Below are positions 11,101 to 22,401 of a stretch of DNA of 64,000 bases, piece by piece. The DNA is from Tetrahymena elliotti 4EA. Taxonomy: Eukaryota; Ciliophora; Oligohymenophorea; Hymenostomatida; Tetrahymenidae. Under the pieces are notes generated by a model. It made no database searches and was not told where the DNA came from. It was given only the letters and a program-made list of their open reading frames with translations. The stretch covers positions 375,423-439,422 of the forward strand of contig JH720311.1 in NCBI GenBank assembly GCA_000231825.2, read 5' to 3'. How positions within the stretch are numbered: position 1 is the first letter of the stretch; every line of letters starts with the position of its first letter. The position numbers were made by a program, and so were the translations under genes.

Positions 11101-14100
11101 ATGATAGTAAAATTAATGGTAATCAGAAGGATAACTAAGCTTATCATAGTTTTATTATTCTATATAAAATTTTCTCTATAAAATGGTATTATTATGATTT
11201 TTTGCTTGAATTTAATGCTCATTTATTTAAAAAAAATAAATAGATAATAATTGCAATTAAGATGTATTAAAAAGTTTAGAAGTGTAGGGATTTTAAGTAG
11301 AGTGTAATAACAAAACAGGGATTATCGCTAACTGCAATAATTAAGATAAGACTGGTATTGAATTGACTTTAATTGACTTAAACCTTGAAGGAGGGATTTA
11401 ATTTATAAATATTAATAACATTTAATTTACCAAAATACATCTAGAAGATACATTTATAAATGCTAATAAGATGTAAAAATATTTACTTCAAATAAATGAT
11501 GGAAAATCAATTTCAATAGAAAATTTAATCATAAAATATTCAAAATTTTTAGCAGATAAATAATAGATATAGCTTAATATAAATAGTTTTACAACTTTAA
11601 CTGTCTAAAATCTAAATATTAGTGAAAGTAGTACTGTAAATTAGGATCTGCATATATGGATGTTTGGTATATAAGATTAAATTGTCATTTCAAAATTAAA
11701 TATTAACTTAAAAAGCAATTAAATATTTGAATGTGGTTTGGAAAGTAGTAATAGTATTGTGATTGATTATTTAAGTTTCAATTCTGAGTTATAAAATTTA
11801 TATTAAAACTTAGTTTTAGAATCAAACAACATCTAGATTAACGAAATAGATATATAAGTTATGTAAAAAGATAGCAATTAATATTCTAATTCTTTAATAG
11901 TTTTTAAGTTATATAGCTAGGTATATTTGAAATAAATTAATATTATTCAAATTAAAGATTTAGATAAATCATTATTTTTTTTTTGCTCAAATATAGTAAA
12001 AAATCCAATAGAGCAAATTGTTAATATAGTGATAGATTAGATAGTTATTTAAAACTATAAAAGAGCAAAGAAATAGTTAACTTTAGAATAATTGGGTAAT
12101 AATGAAGAAAATTATTAGAAAGCTCTTTTTGATTTAAGTTGTCATTAGTTTGATTTTTTTAATAAATAAAACTTAAATATAAAAAGTATAGATGTTTATT
12201 CTTATAATGTCTAAAATGCTCTAATTTTAATCAACGAGAGCGGTATATCAACTACTATAGATAGTATTGTATTTCATTATTAATAAGATTAAAACGTAGT
12301 GAATCTATGGAACTCTAATGGAATGTTTATTTTTGATAGTTAATCATAATTGAAAAGTTAGCTTTTCATAAATAAAATTGATTTCTCTTAAATCAATTAT
12401 GTTAGTTCTTAGAATGGCCTCATAAGTGTAAATCAATATGATACTATATCTCTTTCTAATATAAATATTACATCCTCTCAATACTTTCAGTCATATTAAG
12501 GAACTTTTTTAACTACTAATAATGTTGCTAATATAAATATTATTAATCTTACTGCCACCATTTACTCGTCCTGTTAGTTTAAAAGCATATTTGGAGGATT
12601 GGTTTCAATTAAAACATTTTAAAAAGTTAATATTACAAATTTATCATTCAATTATTAAAATTAATTTACAGATCCAGTCTCTCACTCAGGTACCTAAGGA
12701 GGTATTTTATACGTTTATGGTCAAGGTAATATCAGTCTATATATTCAATAGGTGTATGCATAAGGTTCGTTCATCTCCTCTGCTGAAGGAGCTTTTGCAT
12801 ACTTATAATGTACAAATACTTTTTTGGAAGATATTTTTATTTCTAATTTCATCTCACTAAAAAATGGAGGAGCTTTTTCTTTTCTAAGTAAAGCTGTTAT
12901 GAATAATGTGAAGCTTATTAGAAATAAAAGCTAGTTTGCAGGAGGAGCTATTTCTGGAGGATAAATTGTTTCAGCATAAAATGTTCTTCTCAAAGAAAAT
13001 TCATCATTATTTGGAGGAGGTATTTATTTATCTATGGCTGATAGTTTGTATTAAAATATTACATTTGAATCTAATGTAGCATATATTAAAGGAGATAATG
13101 TATGTAAATGGATAAAAAAAATAAGATTAGAATAATTTTCTGAATATAATTAATATTTAGAAGCACCAGATTAAATAAAAAATTATACTTTTCTCCCTTT
13201 AGAAAATGATGTTTATGAAATATAAAATAATATTTATAATGGTTTGACTTACTTTGCTGTTGTTTCAATACTTATTGAAGACGAAACAGATTGGATAAAC
13301 AATATCCAAAATGATTATGTTTTAGAATATGGGCTAAATGACTTAACCTCTATCTTATAGGGATATGACTATTTCAATCAATTACCAATTTAAGCAACAA
13401 ATTCAATTCCTTTAGAAATAAACTAGTTTTTCTTTTCTTTTTCTTTTTAATATGACACCAGCTAATCATAATTCTTTGGGTTATTCTTCTTTTTTAATCT
13501 ATCTTAAACTACATCTGTAGTTGGATTATAAGCTAATATAACTTCTAATTGTTCAAATGGGATGATATAGCAAACCTTTAAGGGTTCTTAATACTGCTAA
13601 TATTGCGTAGATTCTGTTGTCTACTACAATTAAAGTAATAAAATCCCTACAAAATGTCTCTCATGTCCTAAAGATTACTTTGATATCTGTTTTTCAGATT
13701 ATTCTTCTTTAAAAGAAGGATTTTGGAGATAAAATCTGACAGTAGACTCAAATTAAATTTATCCTTGTTCAATAAATAGATTCAACTGTGAAGGAGGAAA
13801 CTCTACTGGTAATTATTTATTTCTCATTTTAATTAATATAATAAGTTCAAATTAATAAATGCTATATTACTGTAAATGCTCATTAATTAAGACCTATTTT
13901 TTAAAAAGAAAGTGTCTTATTTCAAAAAAACAACTTCCTTCAAAAATTTATTGATTTATTTTTATAATTTTTGGAATAATAGAATATTTAAAGTAAATAT
14001 TTTAAAAAATTATTTTAATTCGTAAAGGTAATTTATTGTGCTCAGAAGGCCATATTGGAGTTGAATGCTCTGAATGTGATTTATATGATTAATTAGGAAA

Positions 14101-15688
14101 TGGTTCTTTTTGTAGGAAAAATATCTATTAATGCACAAAATGTGATGGAATTTCCAATAATATTATCAAGATTGTTGTTTTATTGGTTTTAATATTTATT
14201 GTCATTCTGATTATTTTCAAGACAAATTTTAGACAACAAAAAAATTTCATCTACAAAAAATATCTATCTGACATGAAAATAATTTATTTAGGAAAATCTT
14301 ATTATAGACTAGGATAAAGTGGTTCATATATAAAAATTCTTTCATTTTATTTCTAAATAATTAATATTTCATCTTATTTTTATGGAGACTAATCATGGAC
14401 GAATATTTTCAATTTCTAATATGGATTTTATAATCCAGTAGCTGATTCTGCATTCTCTTTTGATTGTTTTCTTGCTAAAATAAACGAAAGTATAAGTTCT
14501 ATTATGTATAAAAAGATAACTATAGTAACTATAGCTCCCTTTTGTATTGTATGCATTTCATTAATTCCAAGTCTAATAAACTTAATGTTTTTTAAATCAA
14601 ATATGAAAAATTTCTAATACTCAACATCTCTAATAATCTCATATGGTTTTACAAATCTCTTTTGTATACCCGTTATTGATGTTCTTACTTCTGGAATGCT
14701 ATGTCGTACTTTTAATAATGGTTAATCTTACTCAATTCTAGATTTTAACATTGGATGTTATGACACTGATAGGTTACTCTTTTTATTTAGCTTTGTAGTT
14801 CCATTTATTTTAATCTACTCTATTATTATTCCAGGAGTTTTATTTTATGTACTTTACAGAAATAAAAAAAATATAGATAAAATAAGCTTTCGCTTTTTGC
14901 TAGGTTTTTTATATGTTGACTTTAAGAAAGAATTTTACTACTGGGAATATCTTAGATTCCTCTTAAAGATGATAATAATCATAACAATATATAGCTTCCT
15001 TTCATTCAGTTAGCTCATAGGCTTTGTTTCTCTTGCAGCATTAATACTTTATTTAATTATTTTAGTAAAAAAATAGCCATATGTCACAAAAAAACTCAAT
15101 GAAATGGAAAATAAATCTATTGTTATTGGGTGTTTATATATGATTGCCTACATGACTAATTTCTCTCTCTATTAATAAGACTTAGCTCAAAAATAAAAGA
15201 GTAAGAACATAGATACATACAATATATTCTCTTAAATATTTATTATCTGCGCTAATTTACTCTCCCTGCTTTTTATAGCTTACATGGTATGTTAAATAGG
15301 TATTTCAATAATACAACCTCACCTATATAAGCTATAAAATTTAAGATGTTATCAGTTTATTGTGAGGTATGTAAAAATCTTAAGATTTAAAAAGTACACT
15401 GAAAGAAAAAGAAAAAATATAAAAAAAGTTTAAATAGCTTTTAAAAGAATAATATAAAATAATATTAATGATATTGAATTATAATGTAACATTTGCTAAA
15501 GCTAACTTTGTGAGACCAAATAAATTAGTGATAATTAACAATAACCAAAATAATAAAATAATTAAAAGGAACTTGATTGTAATGAATTAATAGAAAATTC
15601 TTTATATTCTAATAATCACTTCAACCAATAAATATAATTTGAAGAGCAATAATTAAGTTAGGAGGTTTCAGAAGAAAATATATCTTGA
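11101..15688 (+). CDS. large beta-helix/multi-pass membrane protein, 1436 aa
   Basis: Three exons fit in phase: 11101-11185, 11244-13808 and 14028-15688 (1437 codons with TGA). Residues 1-28 form a signal peptide ending near KFSLQN. Residues about 30-800 are rich in Ile/Asn/Ser beta-strand ladders and carry GGAF, GGAI and GGGI turns, the pattern of polymorphic-outer-membrane-type right-handed beta-helices. A Cys-rich patch follows at about 835-925 (CSNGM, CQYC, CLSCPKDYF, CSECDLY). From about residue 928 at least seven hydrophobic segments run to about 1330, then a basic tail (KRKRKN-like) and a Gln/Asn-rich end. The ectodomain faces outside or a vesicle lumen. Function is unknown; the design suggests a receptor or channel-like surface protein. 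Related sequence makes up the back of the pseudogene at 22.4 kb, with the 13809 intron at the same place. Confidence 0.85.
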
Positions 15689-16353
15689 AATTTATTTTCT
15701 TTAAAACTAAATAAAATTATTTATATTTTATTCGATAATGTATGTGTACATAACATAAAAAATCTAAATTTAAAATAATTTTAAATATCATTAAATTTTT
15801 TAGAAAAATTAAAAAAAAATAATTGAATTTGGAGAAAATTTGATACTGCCATTTTGCATTTCTGATTAAATATTTAAATGTGTAGCAAATTTTTTTCTAT
15901 GATTATTTGGAGATATTAAATATTTGGATATATACTATTACTTTTTCTGCTTACATAAATAAGCTTAATTGTTAAAGAAGATAATACATCTTTCTGAAAA
16001 TAATAAAAGAAGATTAATAAAAAGAATAACAAATTTTCTTACATTTTTTACTAGTAAATTTAAATATCAAATAAATCTAAATAGATAGATATGATAATGA
16101 GTTGAAAGAATATATATAAAATAAAGGTAAATGAAGAAGCACATTTATAAAAGGAAAAGCAAAGGATAATAAATCTTTTATTTAAATTATTATTTTCCCA
16201 TATTTAAAGAGAGTTAAATGTCTAAACTATGGATATTGTTTAGTTTTAAACCCTTTTTTAACTAAAAAAGTACTGTTTTGATCTAAAATAATAAAAAGAG
16301 TATTTGCAAAAGAAATGTCTCTTAGATGGCTTCTACATTTCATTTAATTACTT
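15689..16353. other. 3' flank of the beta-helix gene
   Basis: A/T-rich spacer between two convergent genes. A minus-strand frame stays open for a long way, but its composition is that of random A/T sequence and it is not called. Confidence 0.4.
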
Positions 16354-16613
16354 TCATAAATATTGATTTTCTTCTAGATTAGATGAAATATTATCTTTAT
16401 TTTGTATTTTTTTAAATAGTTCTTCAACTTTTCTCTTCCTTCTTTGAAATAAATTATTAAGTGACTAACTCCTAATGACACTTTTTAGAAAACAAATAAT
16501 AATAAATCTAAAATATTTTTAAACTTTAAATAATAATTTTATCATTTTTAATAAACTTGTCTTTAAAATTAGTAGATTCTTCTTTGCCCTTTCACTTTTA
16601 CCCTTTTTTTCAT
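16354..16613 (-). CDS. possible small basic protein, divergent partner of the Cys-rich gene
   Basis: ATG at 16613 starts MKKRVKVKGQRRIY. Downstream, an open exon reads SQSLNNLFQRRKRKVEELF and ends at TGA 16356-16354. The join between the two parts could not be fixed. Support comes from a second copy of the same block at 21695-22076, also on the minus strand and also just upstream of a Cys-rich gene start, with SQSINN and KSKAKELHKK at matching places. The product would be about 70 residues and very basic. It could equally be a conserved piece of duplicated 5' flank rather than a gene. Confidence 0.3.
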
Positions 16614-17026
16614 TTTTTCTCACCAGTTTTTTTGTGCATTATTAACACAAACAATAAATTAATTATTAATAAATGAGAATTATATCAAGATATTATTTTC
16701 AATCTATTCAGCTTAATAAAGAATGATACTTCATTATTATATATTATGCTTGCTTCATTTTAAATAAAGCAAATAATGTATGCCAGCCATTTGTCTTCTT
16801 TTTCTTTTGTATCTTTAAAAAAAGAATGAGTAAAATAATAACTTTTTATGAATGTAAATTGAAAAAAGAAGAAGGTGTATTTTTGTACACATTTGTATTA
16901 AAGTTTCGTAAATACTAACAGATTTAATTAATATTTCTCTTTTTCTTTCTATTCAGGTGTGATATAAATTATAATAACTTTAAATATTTTTTATAAATAT
17001 TTGATAAAAAAATATTTGTTTACATT
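16614..17026. other. 5' flank of the Cys-rich gene
   Basis: A/T-rich region between a possible minus-strand small gene and the plus-strand ATG at 17027; it should hold the promoter. Parts resemble 22080-22400 ahead of the chimeric pseudogene. Confidence 0.4.
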
Positions 17027-19843
17027 ATGAAAAATAAAAAAAAAATCCTCTTCTATTTTTGGGTATTGTCTTTTTATTTAATTAAAAGCTAACCATGTTA
17101 ACCAGAGACAATAGAAAATTTAGTTTTATATAAGTGTTAAAATTGTAGTTTAGTTACAAGTGATTTATTTTGCAATTCAAACTAAAACAACTGCGCAAAC
17201 TAGTATTTTTCATCTATTTAAGATAAATGCTTTAATTATTGTGAGGAGAAGAAAATAGCATTGGATGAAAATAGCTGCAAATAAAATACTTATTCTTGTA
17301 TTGATGGATATTAATGGAGTTTATCAGATAGTAAATGTATCGCAAATCAAAATTGTTAGGAGAATCTTTATGATGTTGAACTCAGTATATGGCAATGTCT
17401 AAATTGTAGCCTAGCTAGGAGTAGCGACGATTGTAAAATCATTAATTTATGTTAAGGTTAATAGATTTATGATTCAAAATGCTATACTTATTGTGGAAAT
17501 GGATGGATTGCAGAAATAGGTTAAAGTTGTGAATCCTCTTAATTATGCTTAAAAGGATTATTCTGGAGTAATAATGATAAAAAATGTAAAAAGAGTTGTG
17601 CTTTTACCATTTTCGACTAAGAATTTGGTCTGAAGAAATGTGAATGTAATAACTTCATTTATACTCTTGATCCATCGGAATGTATCAAAGATGTTTGCTC
17701 AGCTGGTTAGTTCTATTACAATAAAAACTGTTATTAATATTGTGGAAATGGTTTAATTTAAAATTTAAATAAATTTTGCTCAGATTCTGAATAGTGTTTA
17801 GAAGGATTTAGATGGAACAAAAATTCAAAATCTTGTTAAAAGTGTGGCTTTTAATCGTTAACATAGTTTGAAGACTCAAATCTAGGATTATATCTTTGTC
17901 CTAATTGTAGTTTAGCAGTAAGCAGAAATCAATGTAAGTAGTGCCAAGAAAATAGAATTTATGATTAAGATGCTTCATAATGTATTTTTTATTGTGGAAA
18001 TGGATTAGTGAACAGTTTTTCATGTAGTTTTGCAAATGATAGTGATAAATTTTGTTTAAAGGGATTCTAAATTAATTCTACCCCATTAAAATGTTAAAAA
18101 TGTTAATTTAGTCTAATTGACGTTCATTTTAACTTATTTTAATGTTCAAATTGCAGCACAGCCAGTAATTTTTAATCTTGTTAAAATGAATGTGAAAATA
18201 ATCAATATTACTCAAATTAATTAAACAAATGTATGGTTTATTTCGAAAATGGAAGAATATCTGTTGATTTAGTCAATCAACAATCTTCTACAGAATGCAT
18301 AGATGGATTTGAATGGAAAGATTAAACATGCGTAAAAAAAAGTCAATTGGTAACATGTATTCCTAAACTTACTAAAGAAAATGTTTTTATATGTTCTAAT
18401 TGTAGCTTAGCAACTAACTCCTTATTTTGCTAAAATAATTGTGATTCTTCATAGTACTATTCAAAGTAATCAGATAAATGTATGGTTTATTGTGGTGATA
18501 GAATTATTTCACTTGATGTTTAAAATTGCTATTTATCCACTCTTTGCATAGATGGATTTTCTTGGAACACTGAAACATAATAATGTGATTCGATCTAGTA
18601 AGCTACCTGTGTTCCAGGTTAACTTGACTCTTTTGTAATGACTTGTTCTAATTGTAGTCAAGTTACAGATCCTTAATTTTGTGAAAATGAATGCTTGAGC
18701 CCTGAAAAATCTTATTATTATAAANNNNNNNNNNNNNNNNNNNNNNNNNNNNNNNNNNNNNNNNNNNNNNNNNNNNNNNNNNNNNNNNNNNNNNNNNNNN
18801 NNNNNNNNNNNNNNNNNNNNNNNNNNNNNNNNNNNNNNNNNNNNNNNNNNNNNNNNNNNNNNNNNNNNNNNNNNNNNNNNNNNNNNNNNTCATGGAATTC
18901 ATAAAAAAAAGTATGCGAAAAGATATGTACTAATCTTGTACCTGATTCTTTTGTATAGAGATGTCCTAACTGCAGTTTAGTTACTGATTTATCGTTTTGT
19001 GAAAATAGTTGCTTAAGTTCAGATTCATCATTTTATCACAAGAGTGATAACAAGTGTAAGACTTATTGTATAAATAAGATAATTGCACCTAACTAAGAAA
19101 GTTGTACTAGCTCTAATTTATGCTTAGATGGATATTAATGGTTTTCGAAAGAAAAAATATGTGGAAAAGCTTGTAGTAAAATTATAGCTGATTCTTTTGT
19201 GATTTAATGTAGTAATTGTAGTCTAGTTACTAATGATAAAGATTGTGAAAACAGTTGCTTCAATAAAGATTTACCATTTTATTATAAATAATAGAATAAA
19301 TGTATGGCTTATTGTAATAATAAGAAGATTGCATAAGACTATGAAAGTTGCTCAACAAATACTTAATGCATACAAGGATATATCAAGGTTTAAAGTTAAT
19401 GTTTATTTGATTGTGGTTATGGACTTCTAGCATAAGATTAATATAGCTGTTAATCTGAATCAGAATCTAAAAGTGATTAGAAGATCTTATTTATTATTTT
19501 TTCAGTTATCTCATTTATACTAATAATAGTTGTTGTATTATTCATAAAAAATAGAAAAGAATTAAATTAAAAAATAGCTAAAGAGAGAGCAAATTCTCTA
19601 TTAATGTTTTATTTAATTCTAAAAACTTTATAAAAAAAGAAGGAGAAAGAAAGGTAAATAACAGAATAATAAGATGAGATAAATTATTTAAAAAGAACAA
19701 TAAACACAAAAAATAATATTGATATAAATAAAATATAAGCGAATTTGAATTAAATGAATTAATTTTAAGGTTCAAAATTGGATCTCTATAGTAAAGATTC
19801 AATAGACAATTTAAGTCAACCTAACATAGACAATTTGAATTGA
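17027..19843 (+). CDS. Cys-rich repeat single-pass membrane protein, 938 aa
   Basis: One open frame runs from ATG 17027 to TGA 19841-19843, with 55 codons hidden by the N run at 18725-18889. The frame is the same on both sides of the gap. A signal peptide (ILFYFWVLSFYLIKSQ) is followed by about ten repeats of roughly 70-80 residues. Each has C..CSL, C...C.S, YC.N..I, C..G..W motifs, similar to the growth-factor-receptor/furin-like Cys repeats common in ciliate surface proteins. A single membrane helix lies near residues 823-846 (ILFIIFSVISFILIIVVVLF), then a charged cytoplasmic tail of about 90 residues. Expected topology is type I with an extracellular or luminal ectodomain. No ligand or pathway can be inferred. 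The first repeats are shared with the pseudogene at 22402. Confidence 0.8.
18725..18889. other. assembly gap (165 N)
   Basis: A run of N inside the Cys-rich repeat region. Its length is exactly 55 codons and the reading frame continues unchanged after it, so the gap size is probably close to right; one missing Cys repeat would be about this long. Confidence 0.95.
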
Positions 19844-20339
19844 ATTTTTAGAGAAATATTGAATGAATTGTTTTATTTCTTTATGAGAAAAACAGAAAAA
19901 AAGTATAAATTTAAAAAATCTATCAATTAAATCTAATGATTAGTGTGAAATTAATATTAGAAGCAAAACTAATATGATAAAGATTAAAGCGTTTTATTAT
20001 TACCTAATAACTTGGAAATATTACTTTTGTATTGCTATTTCTGTTGTTTCAATTGGTATTAGTTTTAAAATTAAATTTTAGTCAGCCTTTAATGTTTTTT
20101 ATTTATTTTATTAGCAATTACCAAATATTTTGCTAGTTAACATATTTTTTTGTTAATAGCCTCCTTATCCAAATCAATTTTTTATATGCTGTTTAACAGA
20201 TAAAAAAATATTCCTAAGTCTATGTTTAATAACTTTTGAGAAATCATTGTTTTTAAATCTATTTAGGGTTTACAAAATTACACATCAAATAAGTAAAAAT
20301 TAAATTTAAACATAAAAAAAAAAGAAAATTCTCACATCA

Positions 20340-20462
20340 TTTTTGTTTATTTTCTTTTACTAGAGGTTTTAGAGTGAATCTTTTTAAAGAAATCCCACAA
20401 ATTTGATTTTTGATTCCATTTTCTTGCAAATATAATTATATAGATTTTCCTCAAATTGTTTA
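20340..20462 (-). pseudogene. BED zinc-finger-like fragment
   Basis: The minus strand reads FARKWNQKSNLWDFFKKI followed by HSKTSSKRKQ, resembling the first half of a BED finger as found at the N-terminus of hAT transposases. The frame meets TGA right after, before the Cys/His ligands expected of a full finger. Only a short relic is present. A hAT-type transposase core without a BED finger lies 30 kb away at 50150; no direct link is shown. Confidence 0.35.
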
Positions 20463-20722
20463 AAGTTTGTATATCATTAGATTCTGTAATATTCTGAACA
20501 TTAATTTGATAAATGAACTTTTTATTTTTTTATTTTACTTTGAACTTTAAATTTAAATTGAATAAGGAATTAATAAAAGGGTTTAGGTTTATTTTTTGTT
20601 AATATTCATTAAGAAGAATCTTAAAATATTTTATTGATATTTCTTTTTTTTATTTGTTTTTATTAAAAATTGATTTTTATATTTTACTTTATTTCATTTT
20701 AAATTTATGTTAATAATTTTTA

Positions 20723-20795
20723 GATTAATCGATTTTAAAATTTTTTTGATTAATCGATTATAAATATTATTTTTTTTTACTTTTGATTAATCGAT
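20723..20795. repeat. three copies of GATTAATCGAT
   Basis: The 11-mer occurs at 20723-20733, 20748-20758 and 20785-20795. Each contains the palindrome ATCGAT next to ATTAAT. G and C are rare here, so three exact copies in 73 bases is notable. Confidence 0.7.
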
Positions 20796-20968
20796 ATTTT
20801 GAAAATTTTAATAGTTGCCCAGCTCTAATAAAATGTTTAAAATTTTTAGGGTAGAAATATGGAAGTAAATTCAATACTTCTTCCTTTCATTTAATAATTG
20901 GATAAGAAATTTTCACAAAAATTGTTCTTTTCATTTATTTTAAATAGTAAAAAATTTGTCTACTGATA

Positions 20969-21093
20969 TACCAATTAAAATCCCCCACCTTAGTTTTGAA
21001 AAAATCATATTATAAAAATAAAGTTATTAGACCCCTCTTCTCCCCTACTCAAAAAAGACCCAATTTTGAAAATTTGAAGTGTTCTAATTGGTA
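20969..21093. mobile_element. possible 125-bp inverted-repeat element
   Basis: TACCAATTAAAA at the left end is the near-complement of TTCTAATTGGTA at the right end. The outermost TA could be a target duplication, leaving CCAATTA/TAATTGG termini. Size and TACCA/TGGTA ends resemble the clearer element at 37751-37877. The interior includes an unusual C-rich run. It may be a coincidental short inverted repeat. Confidence 0.3.
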
Positions 21094-21694
21094 GATTATG
21101 GTTTTTAATATTTTTCTTGAATAAATTATTTTTTTTTGAAGCTCATTCAAAGAATGGTTATTTTTAATTATTAATTTTTTGAATGAAATTTGGATATTAT
21201 TTCTTAATGAACAAACTATAAAATTAGGATATTTTTTGATTAAAAAATATTGCTTTTAAATAAATAATTTTATTTTGGAATTAATTTTTGAAAATATTTT
21301 GCCGAGGTATAAATTTTTGTTTTAGAAAAAATCTAGAAATATGATGTTTTTATTATCCAATAATTTTAATTTATCCATTAGTTTTATTACATTTTATTCA
21401 GAAGATATTCATTATTTAGTTTATTTTTGATTTCTTACTCAGCCATGATAAGCTCAATAAAAAAATTAAAATAATAAATTTATTTGCTAATCAACAAAGA
21501 AGATTAAGTAGAGTAATGCTTTAAATCAATTTAGTTTATAAGTACAAATTTATCAAATAACATATAAATCATTATTGATATTATGAATTGAAAGTAAATT
21601 AATTTATTAAAATGGATGAAAATAATGAATCTTTATAACAATACAATAGATAAAATAACCATTTATTTTATCTTTATGTTTTTAAAAAGATCAT

Positions 21695-22076
21695 TCAATT
21701 TAGAAAGACCTATTCTTTATGTTTAGCCCTTTTTTTAATTAAAAAAGCATTTGCTTTTCTTAAGTAATTACCAATCTTTTTAATTGCTTTCATTTAGTTT
21801 GCTTTTATCTAAGAATAGGTTAAATATTTATTTTATTTTTTATGTAGTTCTTTAGCTTTACTTTTCAAACTTAGAAATGATATTGTTGATGACTAATTAT
21901 TAATGCTTTATGATACTTTGAAGAAAGCAAATCATTAAAATTCAAAAATATTTTTGAATAAATAGTAGTAAATTAATCAATTCTAATAAAATTAACTTGA
22001 AAATTAATTGGATCTTCCTTATCCGCTATATTTTTTACCTCTTTTTTATCATTTCAAGCCAATTTTTTGATAACAT
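21695..22076 (-). pseudogene. second copy of the small minus-strand frame
   Basis: ATG at 22076 and a frame ending at TGA 21697-21695 match the 16354-16613 block: DNA around the ATG aligns, and SQSINN and KSKAKELHKK correspond to SQSLNN and KRKVEELFKK. This copy runs on past the stop of the first copy. Together with the Cys-rich start at 22402 it shows that the duplicated segment included the upstream flank. Confidence 0.35.
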
Positions 22077-22401
22077 AATCACAAAAAAAATAAATTAATA
22101 ATCAATGAATGATTTTTATCTAGATATGATTTTCAATATTTTTTTCTCGTTAAATAATCAAACTTCACTTTGATTGTAAGATTATTTCTTGTTTACGCTC
22201 TATATTTAAGTAAATAATATGTATTATGTTTCTTAACTTTCATAATATTAGATATTTAAAAAATAATGTTGTAATAATATTTATTATCAATTAAGTTTAA
22301 AAAAAAAAGAAGGTTTGCTTTGTAAATATTTTTAGTCAGAAGTAGAGAATATTCACTTCAAGGAAAATCAATATTTAAAATTATACAAAAGTAAAAAAAA
22401 A

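Larger units (their letters stand above)
19844..21694. other. intergenic with transposon-like debris
   Basis: No intact gene was found. The stretch holds a BED-finger-like fragment (about 20340-20462), three copies of GATTAATCGAT (20723-20795) and a possible inverted-repeat element (20969-21093). The rest is A/T-rich. Confidence 0.5.

Noticed and set aside
12591..12860. 89-codon plus-strand frame
   Set aside because: Out of frame within the 11101-15688 gene, whose own frame is continuous here.
15650..16480. Very long open minus-strand stretch
   Set aside because: With one stop codon, A/T-rich DNA stays open by chance; the translation has no domain and contradicts the better short frame at 16354.
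18663..18904. Frames on both strands across the N run
   Set aside because: They exist only because N codons are counted as open; the real frame is that of the 17027 gene.
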